This document shows, piece after piece, positions 56,401 through 64,000 of a DNA stretch of 64,000 nucleotides (position 1 is the first letter of the stretch; every line of letters starts with the position of its first letter). The notes beneath the pieces were generated by a model. It had not been told where the DNA came from and did not search any database. It was given only the letters and a program-made list of their open reading frames with translations. Both the position numbers and the translations under genes were made by a program. Source of the stretch: Serilophus lunatus (Eukaryota; Chordata; Aves; Passeriformes; Eurylaimidae); the NCBI GenBank assembly GCA_013399895.1, contig VXBA01000138.1:697499-761498 (forward strand), in the 5' to 3' direction.

Positions 56401-56455
56401 TAAGACAACCCTTCATAATGTCTAATGTACTTATTTAGAGGATTCCCATACTGGC
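23376..56455 (-). CDS. ADAM10: ADAM10 metalloproteinase-disintegrin, exons 2-16 (exon 1 not found in window)
   Basis: Type I membrane zinc protease that sheds Notch, APP, cadherins and many other ectodomains (known). Fifteen exons join in frame to 731 codons including the split first one; with a short signal exon this matches the human length of 748. Seen in order: prodomain with GGCADHS (cysteine-switch type Cys), furin site RKKR, metalloprotease domain with HEVGHNFGSPH zinc motif across exons 9/10, disintegrin domain (ICGNGLVEHGEQCDCGY), Cys-rich region, one membrane span ([18 protein letters not shown]) and a cytoplasmic tail with proline/SH3-type and KRRRPP motifs ending SYQMGHMRR. Four N-glycosylation sequons at human positions are kept (RNIS, INTT, RNIS, KNFT). 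All introns are GT/AG and the 16-exon plan of human ADAM10 is preserved, compacted to over 40 kb. No break was seen. Confidence 0.97.
23471..23954 (-). other. ADAM10: ADAM10 intron 15
   Basis: GT/AG intron of 484 bases. No feature was seen apart from a 12-T run near 23563. Confidence 0.9.
23955..24081 (-). CDS. ADAM10: ADAM10 exon 15 (transmembrane segment)
   Basis: The acceptor cttttag precedes 24081 and the donor gtgagt starts at 23954. It encodes [20 protein letters not shown], then IKICSVHTPSSNPKLPPHKP. The single membrane helix is followed by the juxtamembrane tail with PxxP motifs. Human has PPPKPLP where this has PPHKPLP. Confidence 0.96.
24082..24764 (-). other. ADAM10: ADAM10 intron 14
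   Basis: GT/AG intron of 683 bases. Nothing else was recognised. Confidence 0.9.
24765..24985 (-). CDS. ADAM10: ADAM10 exon 14 (membrane-proximal Cys-rich/stalk)
   Basis: The acceptor is ttcag and the donor is gtg|gtaagt; 221 bases. It encodes [57 protein letters not shown] and ends ENIAEWIV. The segment around [11 protein letters not shown] differs from human; the rest is nearly identical. Confidence 0.96.
25241..25349 (-). CDS. ADAM10: ADAM10 exon 13 (Cys-rich domain)
   Basis: The acceptor is ctcacacag and the donor is a|gtaaga; 109 bases. It encodes QCAGSICEKHGLEECTCASS and DGKDDRELCHVCCMRK. The cysteine spacing matches the family. Confidence 0.96.
25350..26491 (-). other. ADAM10: ADAM10 intron 12
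   Basis: GT/AG intron of 1142 bases, very AT-rich. No repeat or gene was recognised. Confidence 0.9.
26492..26675 (-). CDS. ADAM10: ADAM10 exon 12 (disintegrin/Cys-rich)
   Basis: The acceptor is cattcttag and the donor is ggg|gtatgg; 184 bases. It encodes PSQGPCCTPQCTFKLNTDKC, RNDSDCAKEGMCNG, ALCPASDPKKNFTECN and RNTQVCING. The NFT sequon corresponds to human Asn551. Confidence 0.96.
26972..27122 (-). CDS. ADAM10: ADAM10 exon 11 (disintegrin domain)
   Basis: The acceptor is tttttcag and the donor is ag|gtattg; 151 bases. It encodes SGQPICGNGLVEHGEQCDCG, then YSDQCKDECCYDANQPEDKK and CKLQPGKQC. There is no RGD, as is usual for ADAM10. Confidence 0.96.
27123..27986 (-). other. ADAM10: ADAM10 intron 10
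   Basis: GT/AG intron of 864 bases. It carries the CR1 fragment listed at 27600-27865. Confidence 0.9.
27600..27865 (-). mobile_element. CR1-type LINE fragment (degraded)
   Basis: The plus strand carries the antisense of the familiar avian CR1 3' region: ctctcagcctcttctcata, then tttgctggactcccttcag, then cagcccagaacccatcacag. The sense element therefore runs on the - strand, the same direction as ADAM10. It is truncated at both ends, diverged and has no intact frame. Ends are approximate. Confidence 0.75.
27987..28170 (-). CDS. ADAM10: ADAM10 exon 10 (end of metalloprotease domain)
   Basis: The acceptor is gttttgcag and the donor is g|gtatgt; 184 bases. The first codon is His, the third zinc ligand of the motif begun in exon 9. 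It continues DSGMECTPGESKNLGQKENG, NYIMYARATSGDKLNNNKF and CSIRNISQVLEKKRNNCFV. YIMYARA contains the Met-turn. Confidence 0.97.
28171..29747 (-). other. ADAM10: ADAM10 intron 9
   Basis: GT/AG intron of 1577 bases. No gene or clear repeat was seen. Confidence 0.9.
29748..29911 (-). CDS. ADAM10: ADAM10 exon 9 (zinc-binding active site)
   Basis: The acceptor is aaatgcag and the donor is cct|gtgagt; 164 bases. It encodes GSSGGICEKSKLYSDGKKK, SLNTGIITVQNYGSHVPPK and VSHITFAHEVGHNFGSP. It holds two zinc-ligand His residues and the catalytic Glu. Confidence 0.97.
29912..31920 (-). other. ADAM10: ADAM10 intron 8
   Basis: GT/AG intron of 2009 bases. No gene or clear repeat was seen. Confidence 0.9.
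31921..32104 (-). CDS. ADAM10: ADAM10 exon 8 (metalloprotease domain)
   Basis: The acceptor is cttttag and the donor is g|gtaatt; 184 bases. It encodes [40 protein letters not shown] and [20 protein letters not shown]. INTT is the conserved sequon. Confidence 0.97.
32105..32728 (-). other. ADAM10: ADAM10 intron 7
   Basis: GT/AG intron of 624 bases. A 97-codon open frame on the - strand (32394-32687) has no recognisable family signature and I treat it as chance. Confidence 0.9.
32729..32821 (-). CDS. ADAM10: ADAM10 exon 7 (metalloprotease domain)
   Basis: 93 bases, phase 0 at both ends; acceptor ttgacag, donor aga|gtaagt. It encodes ISSHVKAIDTIYQSTDF, then SGIRNISFMVKRIR. RNIS is a conserved sequon. 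Confidence 0.96.
32822..33550 (-). other. ADAM10: ADAM10 intron 6
   Basis: GT/AG intron of 729 bases. Nothing was recognised. Confidence 0.9.
33551..33700 (-). CDS. ADAM10: ADAM10 exon 6 (prodomain cleavage site)
   Basis: 150 bases, phase 0 at both ends; acceptor tatgtag, donor cag|gtattt. It encodes KPFEEPKNDGPQLLRKKRAT, then QAEKNTCQLYIQTDHLFYKH and YGTREAVIAQ. RKKR is the proprotein-convertase site that releases the mature enzyme. The linker before it diverges from human. Confidence 0.96.
33701..35046 (-). other. ADAM10: ADAM10 intron 5
   Basis: GT/AG intron of 1346 bases. Nothing was recognised. Confidence 0.9.
35047..35150 (-). CDS. ADAM10: ADAM10 exon 5 (prodomain, cysteine switch)
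   Basis: 104 bases; acceptor ctttttag, donor gag|gtacaa. It encodes [20 protein letters not shown], then QKYQMTGIEEPTTE. The Cys of GGCADHS is the candidate latency residue of the prodomain (human Cys173). Confidence 0.95.
35633..35717. repeat. T/G low-complexity tract
   Basis: About 85 bases made almost only of T and G on the + strand (blocks of gtttg, ttggg and long T runs). On the ADAM10 transcript this is an A/C-rich run. Confidence 0.9.
36545..36565. repeat. 21-base A homopolymer
   Basis: An uninterrupted A run, preceded by a T-rich stretch. On the ADAM10 strand it is a poly(T). Confidence 0.9.
42241..42399 (-). CDS. ADAM10: ADAM10 exon 4 (prodomain)
   Basis: 159 bases; acceptor ttaacag, donor a|gtgagt. 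It encodes GEQGSFTHGSVIDGKFEGF, IQTHSGTFYIEPAERYIKD and RNLPFHSVIYHEDDI. The codon split with exon 5 reads Lys where human has Asn. Confidence 0.95.
42400..44358 (-). other. ADAM10: ADAM10 intron 3
   Basis: GT/AG intron of 1959 bases. No gene or clear repeat was seen. Confidence 0.9.
44359..44477 (-). CDS. ADAM10: ADAM10 exon 3 (prodomain)
   Basis: 119 bases; acceptor cattttag, donor g|gtaagt. It encodes QFNLRMKRDTSLFSDDFKVE, then ISNQVIDYDTSHIYTGHIY, nearly identical to human. Confidence 0.96.
45561..45582. repeat. Perfect 9-bp inverted repeat, 4-base loop
   Basis: Arms ctaattact and agtaattag with loop tttt. The arms contain TAATTA homeodomain-core-like sequence. Confidence 0.85.
46923..47147 (-). 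other. Unexplained 74-codon open frame, possible interspersed repeat remnant
   Basis: On the - strand an open frame runs between stops and reads, near its end, LLTWKDENIDGLAIVDTLGG then FTTEAWGSFISALGVILS. It is protein-like in composition (Trp-rich, few Lys runs) and GC-richer than the flanking intron. I do not recognise a family. It may be a piece of an old retroelement or chance. Confidence 0.3.
49147..49197 (+). repeat. Purine-rich (A/G) tract
   Basis: About 50 bases that are almost all A and G, in ADAM10 intron 2. Simple low-complexity sequence. Confidence 0.7.
52126..52126. other. Undetermined base (N)
   Basis: A single n within ctttcnctga inside ADAM10 intron 2. It does not affect coding sequence. 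Confidence 0.99.
53559..53564. promoter_or_regulatory. CACGTG E-box in a GC-richer intronic segment
   Basis: Palindromic CACGTG within gccacgtgac, the preferred USF/MITF/TFE-type context, in a roughly 400-base GC-richer stretch of ADAM10 intron 2. Function is unproven. Confidence 0.25.
56305..56455 (-). CDS. ADAM10: ADAM10 exon 2 (prodomain start after signal peptide)
   Basis: 151 bases; acceptor tttttcag, donor ag|gttagt. It encodes QYGNPLNKYIRHYEGLSYD, then VDVLHQKHQRAKRAVFHEDQ and FLRLDFHAHG. In human this exon directly follows the signal-peptide exon. Confidence 0.96.
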
Positions 56456-57786
56456 CTGAAAAAGAGAGAGACAGAGAAGGTTTAGTGTGTCTGAGAAATT
56501 AATAAGGTTATAACCACATACCAGGCATGGCGGATCTGTGGTGATGAGGACCTAAATTCCACATTATATCCATTTTAGATTTTTTTTCTCTCCTCTGTAC
56601 ACCTTAAATTCATCCTTCTGTGGTCCCACAGACTGGATGCACACCTGCAGTTACAAGTGCATCAGGTGGACATTGGGAGACACCTTCCACTCGAATTTCA
56701 CTCAAAACAAGTGTAGTGCATTTACTGCAAAACCACTCCACAATGCAAAGTACATCACTGTAGACAGGAAGCTTGAGGGATGTTTCAGAAATGACCTGAT
56801 TCAAAAGGAGAAGTGCAACAGCTTTCTTCTGGTTCCCTAGAACTATGCTTCCAATTTCACTCTGTGACCATGACACCACAGTATCTGCTCAGAATGTTTA
56901 CAATCTACATGCAAAATATCCAAGAAAATTAAAAGCAAATTATGCCAACTAGCAACACATTTTGTAACACATGTAATGTTCTACCACACAGAATGGCTTT
57001 ATTCAAATGTAGATTCACTTCAGTCTGCTCTGGACATTTCCTTCAAGGGTATTATTAATGACTCATATTAGGAGTTCAAAAAAAAAATAAGGAAGATTTT
57101 GATCCTCCTATCTTGAAGGAGGAAGAGACATGCAGAACTGAGCAGAGGCACTCAATAACCACAAAATACAACTTGCGGAGAAAACCACAAGTGCTATGAA
57201 TTCTGCAAGAAAAAAATTGGTGTCTCATAATCAGCTTAACCTCAGACCACCTAAAAGTGAGAGTTCTCAGAGACTACATGTGATATTTTTGTTCAGATAT
57301 CTAAGAACATAATTAAGTAAATTAGTATCACCTAATACATGGCTCGCATTTAGCAAGCAATGTGCGCAATATAATACTACCATATTTTTTTAAATTCAAG
57401 TAATGCTATACTGCAGACAAATCACATTCAAGTTTCCCCACAGTCCTGTAGGCTTCCAAAAATGTTGACTTTTCATCATTAACTGCAAGTACAGTCCAGG
57501 AACAAAACTTCATCCTTGTTTCCTCTCACTCTTAGTCTCAAAACACAAGTCCATTCTCATCCAGTTTTCCGGAAAGAAAAGTGTCTTAGATATCTTAAAC
57601 ATTTAAAATGTGATTCAATTCAAGTAAGACACAAGCTCACTGTTCCAGTAACTAGTAGGAGTTCTGAGGATGCAGGATGTTCTCCCTGCCTGATGTTCCT
57701 CTCATCACTTCAACATAATTCCAGTAAATGAAGCATAAACACCACATATGGCCCAAGAACTTCTATAAACCAGACCACATTTGCCT

Positions 57787-57845
57787 GACACTATGCAAAA
57801 CATACTTGAGCCCGACACTATGCAAAACATACTTGAGCCCGACAC
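57787..57845. repeat. 27-bp perfect tandem duplication
   Basis: A unit starting gacactatgc and ending cttgagccc occurs at 57787-57813 and again without mismatch at 57814-57840, followed by five bases of a third copy. Confidence 0.97.
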
Positions 57846-59739
57846 ATGCTTTACAGCTCCAGGTATATGACACAAATGCATCAACATGAAAGAAAACAAG
57901 CTTCAAAATTAACTGATATGGGCTAAAACAAAGTTTTAATTGTTAAATGAACCAAAATCTAGAATACAATATTAATAACTCGCTTAAAGAACTGGATCAA
58001 AGTTCAGAATGAGTTCAGAAAACAGCAGAATGTGTAACTTTCTGTGCTCTAAAATTAACTTTTCTGTGGTAGGTAGCTTTTAATGCTGCACTCCTTAAAT
58101 TGTTACAGACCATTTTTCCTCTTGGTATTGCAACATCCACTTTGAAGAACTTCATGCACCTAAAAAATAAGTTTTGAAGGATGACAATTTACTGAAAACC
58201 CAGTAACATTTGGCACCTGATCCAGATCTCATGACCACATGGAAAGATGAGAGACTGCATTTAACTGAGTCTAAAAGAATAGTTTTAAAGTGCTAACTAC
58301 TGTGACAAGACAGCAAAAGACTACTGACCTTAAAAAGTCTTATACATGTTCTCTCTGCGAAGCAGAAGCAGACAGGGTTTTAAGCAAAAACCTTTCTTCT
58401 TAACAAAAAACATATACACTTTCTGTGATCACACAGAGAAGCAATGCTATTTCTTTTCTCCTTCTTCAAAACTTTAAGAACTCCTTAGGATTTAAGTACT
58501 CTCATAGCAAACACTTAACACAAACACTCTTGCTGCTCTCTTCTTGCTTAACCAGAGCAGCTGCAGATCACCAAGAGCATCATGGCCTTTCCAAAAAGGG
58601 ACTTCAGACAGGGCTGGAATCAAGCCTTCAAAATGAACACTTACTTTCACTTCCAGAAGCAGCTAGAACATTAACACTGTATAACAGTTGCAGACTTGCA
58701 ATGATGCAGCAATGCACTTCTAATAAAACCAGCTCCTTATCAAAAGGGATTATCTTCTTCACCAAGGAGCTTAATAAGCAGCTCAACCGTGGTAACACAA
58801 GAACCTAGAGGATTCTGTGGCAAAAGTTCATTAAATTGGAAAGAAGAGTTCACGGAAGTGTGAGGCAGGTACAACTGCTGGCTCCAGTTTCTGTAACTAG
58901 AAGATTCTGCATCCAAAAGGAAGAACCTGGGAGCAGTGCCCCCCTGGAAATGATGACAGTAGCACACACGCAGATCTCAGCCTCTGTTACAAACTCCTGC
59001 CATTATTTTCTTGCAAATGAAAAACGAGGGGTTTGGATTCTTGAGGGTTTTTTAATAAAGATTGCAAGACAAGATCTTTTCAAATAAGGAAACAACCAGG
59101 GAGCCTGCATTAAGAAACACCAAACCATGAGCATCTAAATGTAGTTTAAGGGAAGTGCTCTACAAATTCCATGTGTCGTGTTGTCATCAACCAACCAAAG
59201 ACAGCATGATGCTTTTCCAGGCAATCTAGTGGAATAAGTCAGCATCATACCTCTCCTAAACTCTAAGTCAGAAGACAGAAACCCTTCAGGATACAGACAA
59301 TGGAGAGTGACAACAGGATGGCTTTTGAACCTGACACTGCAGCCTTCTAAAGACTTGTTAAACTACATGTGGCATTTCTTATGACAAATTCCCTTCAGAA
59401 ATGTAGCTTTATTCCCGTGAGTTTAGACTTAAATACAAGGAAAGACTTTAAACAGAACCAGGTAGAGCATTTAGGCAAATGTCTCAATGTGACAGACTGT
59501 GAAAGATTTTTGTGTATGAGGGCATACGACTCTCCAGTATCCCTAGAGAGCTGTGAAGAAACTAACTTACAGTTGTTCTCAACAAACACAAATCCCACTG
59601 GACAGGTATGGAGACTGAGGCATTCATTCTTACCTTTTAACTAAGCTTATGCCAAGGGTAAAATGTACCACCCAGGTGACTTTAGCTGTAAGTATCCTGG
59701 CACACCCTGAGCATCTACATGTAACAGTTGTTTTGAAAA

Positions 59740-59880
59740 GTTATTCTGATGGAGGGGAGTTCCTGACAACTGGAAAACAAATGTCAACCCCATCTCCAAG
59801 GAGGAAGGCCTGGAGCCCCACAGGCTGCTAGTCTAATCTCAGTATCTGTGAAGATTCTGGAGGAAATCCTTATGGAAGTT
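59740..59880 (+). mobile_element. Degraded LINE reverse-transcriptase fragment (CR1-like)
   Basis: From 59759 on the + strand the frame reads VPDNWKTNVNPISKEEG. This matches the P-x-x-W-x-x-x-x-V-x-P-I-x-K signature upstream of the RT core in CR1/L2-type LINEs. Stops and a short remaining length show it is dead. It is antisense to ADAM10. Ends are approximate. Confidence 0.6.
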
Positions 59881-62800
59881 AGCTTCATGTACAAAAGGAC
59901 AACTAGTGGTAAGCAGTTTACCACTGGAAACATAAATATCTATTAATTTTATTTATACATATAATTGTAAAAGATGACAACATTTAACTTCCTGTAAGAG
60001 GATAACTCAAACATGCACTGTTCTAAAAGGTGAAGTTCATGTCAAACCACTCAAATTGAGACAAATGCAAATAGTTCAAACACAACTCAAGTTTGTTAAT
60101 GAGAGGAGAAAAAAAGCACTGAATACAACTTGAGATAGAGTATTGGAAATTGGTCAGCAGCCAGGCTAACTCACCAGACAAGTCTTTTTCCTGCAAGCAA
60201 CATCGCTGATTTGCAGACTTGAGATGCCAGCATATGATAAATATCTTGTAGAGAATTATTATTATCATTTTAATTAAGATGATCAAAGCAACTTTTACTT
60301 CAAGTTGTTTTCAGTGTAGAGTTATCAATCTTAAAAAATGTTCCCTTTACATGGGACATTAAAGAGTGTATGCTGCATTCAGATTTATCACTCCTATGCT
60401 TCAGTATACAGTGAGCCAGAAAACCTACCATAACCCTCCTGGACTTCACTGAAGAATTTATTCAGGCTGTAGTTTCAAAATCACAGCACCAGGGCAGGCC
60501 CTGCTGACCTTTTACATCTACTTTGTTTCGATGCTTCCCTTTCCCTGGCACTAAAACTGATTCAGCTGAAAAAGTTAATTTTTGGTGGAAGAAAAACATG
60601 TAACCAAGAAGTGAAGTCGGGATGACTTCCCTTCGCTGAAGCCTCACACTTAGGGCATGGTTTGACAGTACAGCAATATCACTGCAAGCAGATGTCTGTT
60701 TTTTTCACCCTCTTCCTCCCCACCCTGTGCAAGTCCCCAGGTCTTCTTCCCCATCAAGTTTGGGTTTGAACAATAAACCAGCAGAAGTCACACATCTGGC
60801 AGGAAATTACAATTTCTTTTCTTTGAATTGGCTCCTCTTGCCAGGAGGAGAGGTGGGACTGCATGGCCAGGGCAGGACCATCAGGGAGCAGTAACTCAGT
60901 AGAGCAGCTCTGCCACACTGGATCTTTGAAAAGATAAATAAACTGCAGTACGAGGCTTTTAGGCAACAGTATTTCAAAGTTACTATCTAAACACCTGATT
61001 TTATTTACTTTTAATTACCACAGGCATTTCTGAAACAACCATCTGACAGCTGTCTTTACTAGACACTGCCTCATCCAGCCATATAAAATTCATAATGGTT
61101 TTATTTTAAACGCCAAATAAATGCTGGAGGCTGAGTGCTGCCATGTTAATAAAGCCTAGAGTTCTTCTCAATTTATAGTAACGATTCAAACTAAATCACT
61201 CTGATGCTGATAGCTCATAAATGCCTTCCCACAACTCCCCCATGTGTCCAGAATAAAACTGAATTTCTCCCAAGCTTACTGGGAAATACGTCGTTCAATA
61301 TCCAGCAGCACCAGACGCTAAGGTACAGCTTGGAAGCTGCTACATGGAAGAGTGTGTTATACCACTGAAAACAAACTATCCATCACAAATTTGCCACGAT
61401 GTTCAGCATCTGACCAGCCTAGACAAAGCATGGTCACTCTTAAGACCAAGCTTTTTGGAAGTCTCAGTAGTTCTCTTTTGTGTTTTCTGTTACCCTTCCC
61501 CCCTCCTTTTTTTTTTAATGACCCTCAAGTAGGAGAGGTTTTATTAGTTATTTCCACTCCTCTAAGAACATTGTTACGGATGGATAATTAAGCACTGATT
61601 ACTATACCTGCATGGATCTTCTTCACATGCAACAAAGCATGCTACTAAAAGCTGCCAATAACGTTGCCCAAAATAAGTACCACTTTATACACAGTAAAAT
61701 AATTAACAGCACCAGCCACTGAAAAGATCCCTTAAGCCAAACAATTTCAAAGACATCAGGGAAAACATCAAGATCCACCTTTCAATGAAGAATTCCTAAG
61801 ATTCAAGGTACATATATCTTCTCTAAGTAGACACCATATACTAGAAGCTAAATTCTACCATTCCCCAATTACTAACAAAACCAAACCAAAATAAATCATG
61901 TGGCTTTTCCTTCTTGTACTATTGAAACCGTATTCAAACTGACCTGCTAGACCACTGGTTTTATGAGGGTAGTATTTCTATAGTGGAAGAAAAGAAAAAC
62001 TTCTAAAAGCCCTAAAAGTGATCTAATAGCACAACCTGATCAATCGTGTTTCGGGGCCCAGTAGGCCAAATTTCTGAAAACTTCTGTTTTACCCACACTT
62101 ATATAACACACAGAAAGCTACAAAGCAGCCTAAGACAGACGGTGCAGCAACACTAGTGACTGCTTTTGATTGCATTCTGAAAGAGTTCAAACTCGGGTAT
62201 CCCACAAAAACATTCCAGTCTTAACATACAGAAAAGCAATTTTTTAAGAAGTGCAGATTAATGGAATTTTCAAAATTGCTACTATTTAATACCTCTGTGG
62301 CTTAGAACTAGACAACTTTGCAGCTAAGTATAACTTAGCTTCAAGAACTGGAGAAAATTAATGAGCACAAGATGCACCACACACAAATGAAACAGGGAAA
62401 GTGCTGGGGGTTTTTTCAGTTCTTCGCAGTTTGCTCTGCTCACACAGTAACTTTGTTAAGAATCATGAACTTCCCTTTCCACACAGATATTAATGCCTGC
62501 CTAGAAGAAATGCATGCAAATGGAGAACTCTCTTTTCCAGTAAATAAAAACATTTACAGCATATAAGACACTCTAGAAATGTGAATACAGGTAAAATAGA
62601 CCACTCTGGCCTTAAAAAGCCATTTTAATTTAGCACAGAATTATGGCAAATTTTTCATAATTATGTTCAGACTTCTACCAAGTAAGTTCCATAGGATATT
62701 TTGGAGATGCGTTATCAGCCATTACCTTTAGACATCTATCCAGAATTATGAATGTTTCTTTAAAGATTTACCTGCACTGCTAAACCCCAGAAGACACGTA

Positions 62801-63699
62801 CTTCTGTCACCTGCTAGCGAGGTGTGCTTCCTAGTGCCCAGAAATGTCGGAAGTGCCTATTCTCAAAGACAAAAATTAACAGGAATTTCTAAAATAAAAT
62901 ACACTCCATGAACTTTTTTCTATATATCCAGAGGACTGTCCTTTTTATGTTTACTACAATTTTAAGACATAACTGCCTGCCTAGAATTAAAGGGTGAAAG
63001 CAACCCTCACAACTGGTTAATGAATCATTTTGAATTAATTCTGTGCCAGCACCACTTAGTTCAGAAAACAAAGAGGCCTTGAAAGTATGCCAATAATGAA
63101 GCCTGAAATATCTCGATAGTTTACAAGAATTTATGAAGGAAAACTGAGCCTTTTGTGTACACCATTCCTAACAAAAATAACGGGAGGGCTTCTGACCAAG
63201 CAACTCACACTGCTTTTTATCTCCCAGTTTATCCGCAAGTAAAACCTAAAGAGGCTGTTTCATACTTTGACGCTACTTTTTGAGAACTTGTAAAGTACCG
63301 GGATGCAGGGCCAGGCTCTTTGTTAACAAACGCCCGTATCGCTGCACGCAGAGAGGCAGAGCCCAGATAAACCGCAGAGGTGCCAAACGAAACAGAGGAA
63401 GTGAGTCCTTACCAGCTGTTCCACCCATTCTCCAGAAACACCCTCGCAAGTCCCTTTCCAATCTCTTGTACACAATCGAAACTATCTCCCTGCCCGGACT
63501 TGACCAGTTAAACATTACCAGACGCAGAGAGACTACCCTCACAGCTCCCTAATGTTGGAAAACAATTCCTAACGGGATAACGGGCGCAGAGACAGCTACA
63601 CGTCCCCCATAAACACAACCGTGTTCTCATCCAGGCCGGGAGAGGGGAGACTCTCCTCGAAGACACGGCCACGCTCCGGGGAAAAACCCGAGCTCCTGT

Positions 63700-64000
63700 T
63701 TTCATTTCCTTAAGCTGAACTTTCAGCCCGCCCGCGCTTCCTGGTTTCGGGAACGGGGAAGCGGCGGCGAGGGAAGGGAGCCGGGAAGCGGCCGCGGGAC
63801 CGTGCGGGGAGTCCCGAGGGAGGGCGGCGGAGCCGGGCAGGGCACAGCGGAGCGGAGCGGAGGGCGAAGGGCCCGAGGGAGAGCCGAGCCGGCGGGGCAG
63901 GTCCCGCGGAAGGCGCGGGGGCTCCAGGCCGGCCCCGGCGGCGGGCGCGGGCTCGGGCGGGACGGAGCGGCGGCAGGACCGGGGAGCCCGGCCGGCGGCC
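63700..64000 (-). promoter_or_regulatory. ADAM10: CpG island at the ADAM10 5' end
   Basis: The sequence switches sharply from AT-rich to very GC-rich with dense CpG and continues to the window edge. It has GC-box cores (gggcgg at 63822-63827 and 63955-63960) and a short agcgg tandem near 63848-63862. No ATG opening a signal peptide is present on the - strand in the last 300 bases. This is therefore 5' UTR, proximal promoter or the start of intron 1, with coding exon 1 beyond 64000. Human has MINDY2 divergently upstream, so the island may be shared. Confidence 0.65.

Larger units (their letters stand above)
56456..63700 (-). other. ADAM10: ADAM10 intron 1 (3' part)
   Basis: At least 7.2 kb upstream of exon 2, with a proper acceptor at 56456. 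It includes a 27-bp tandem duplication and a LINE fragment. No exon encoding a signal peptide and ending with the required single G was found here. Confidence 0.75.

Noticed and set aside
58425..58808. A 127-codon + strand open frame in ADAM10 intron 1
   Set aside because: No splice context or domain signature; likely chance.
63280..63552. A 90-codon + strand open frame next to the CpG island, considered as a divergent gene's first exon
   Set aside because: It ends before the CpG island proper, is very basic and resembles no known protein, and overlaps a similar - strand frame.
1..64000. tRNA, rRNA, CRISPR, operon or phage-type features
   Set aside because: Nothing of this kind was seen on either strand; gene structure is plainly spliced eukaryotic.

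Overview
This is a vertebrate nuclear window, most likely from a bird. It carries the convergent gene pair LIPC (hepatic lipase, + strand) and ADAM10 (- strand), which are neighbours on human chromosome 15q21-q22. Three things point to a bird or other sauropsid: introns far more compact than in mammals, low interspersed-repeat content with CR1-type LINE fragments, and a CpG island at the ADAM10 end. I cannot name the species.

Layout. Positions 1-2963 look like the end of LIPC intron 1. Eight LIPC coding exons (exons 2-9) lie between 2964 and 17296. They encode about 469 residues with no frameshift or internal stop; exon 1 (signal peptide) is to the left of the window. Positions 17297 to about 21.2 kb hold the LIPC 3' UTR and the intergenic space between the two gene ends. 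A probable long ADAM10 3' UTR covers about 21.2-23.4 kb. Fifteen ADAM10 coding exons (exons 16 to 2 in window order) run from 23376 to 56455 and encode about 731 residues, again intact. ADAM10 intron 1 fills 56456 to about 63.7 kb, and the last 300 bases are a GC-rich CpG island next to the promoter. The ADAM10 signal-peptide exon was not found and should lie just beyond 64000.

The two genes are not a pathway unit. LIPC makes a secreted triglyceride lipase and phospholipase that remodels lipoproteins. ADAM10 makes a membrane sheddase (alpha-secretase, Notch S2 protease). Both proteins keep every catalytic and structural motif I checked. No bacterial or phage-type system, CRISPR array, tRNA, rRNA or intact mobile element was recognised.

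Extra structure: two degraded LINE/CR1 pieces (about 27.6-27.87 kb and about 59.74-59.88 kb), a GC-rich island inside LIPC intron 6, an unexplained 74-codon open frame with repeat-like character in ADAM10 intron 2, a perfect 27-bp tandem duplication, two perfect hairpins and homopolymer-rich tracts. Exon boundaries were set by hand from reading frame, GT/AG sites and remembered protein family sequence. No alignment was run.
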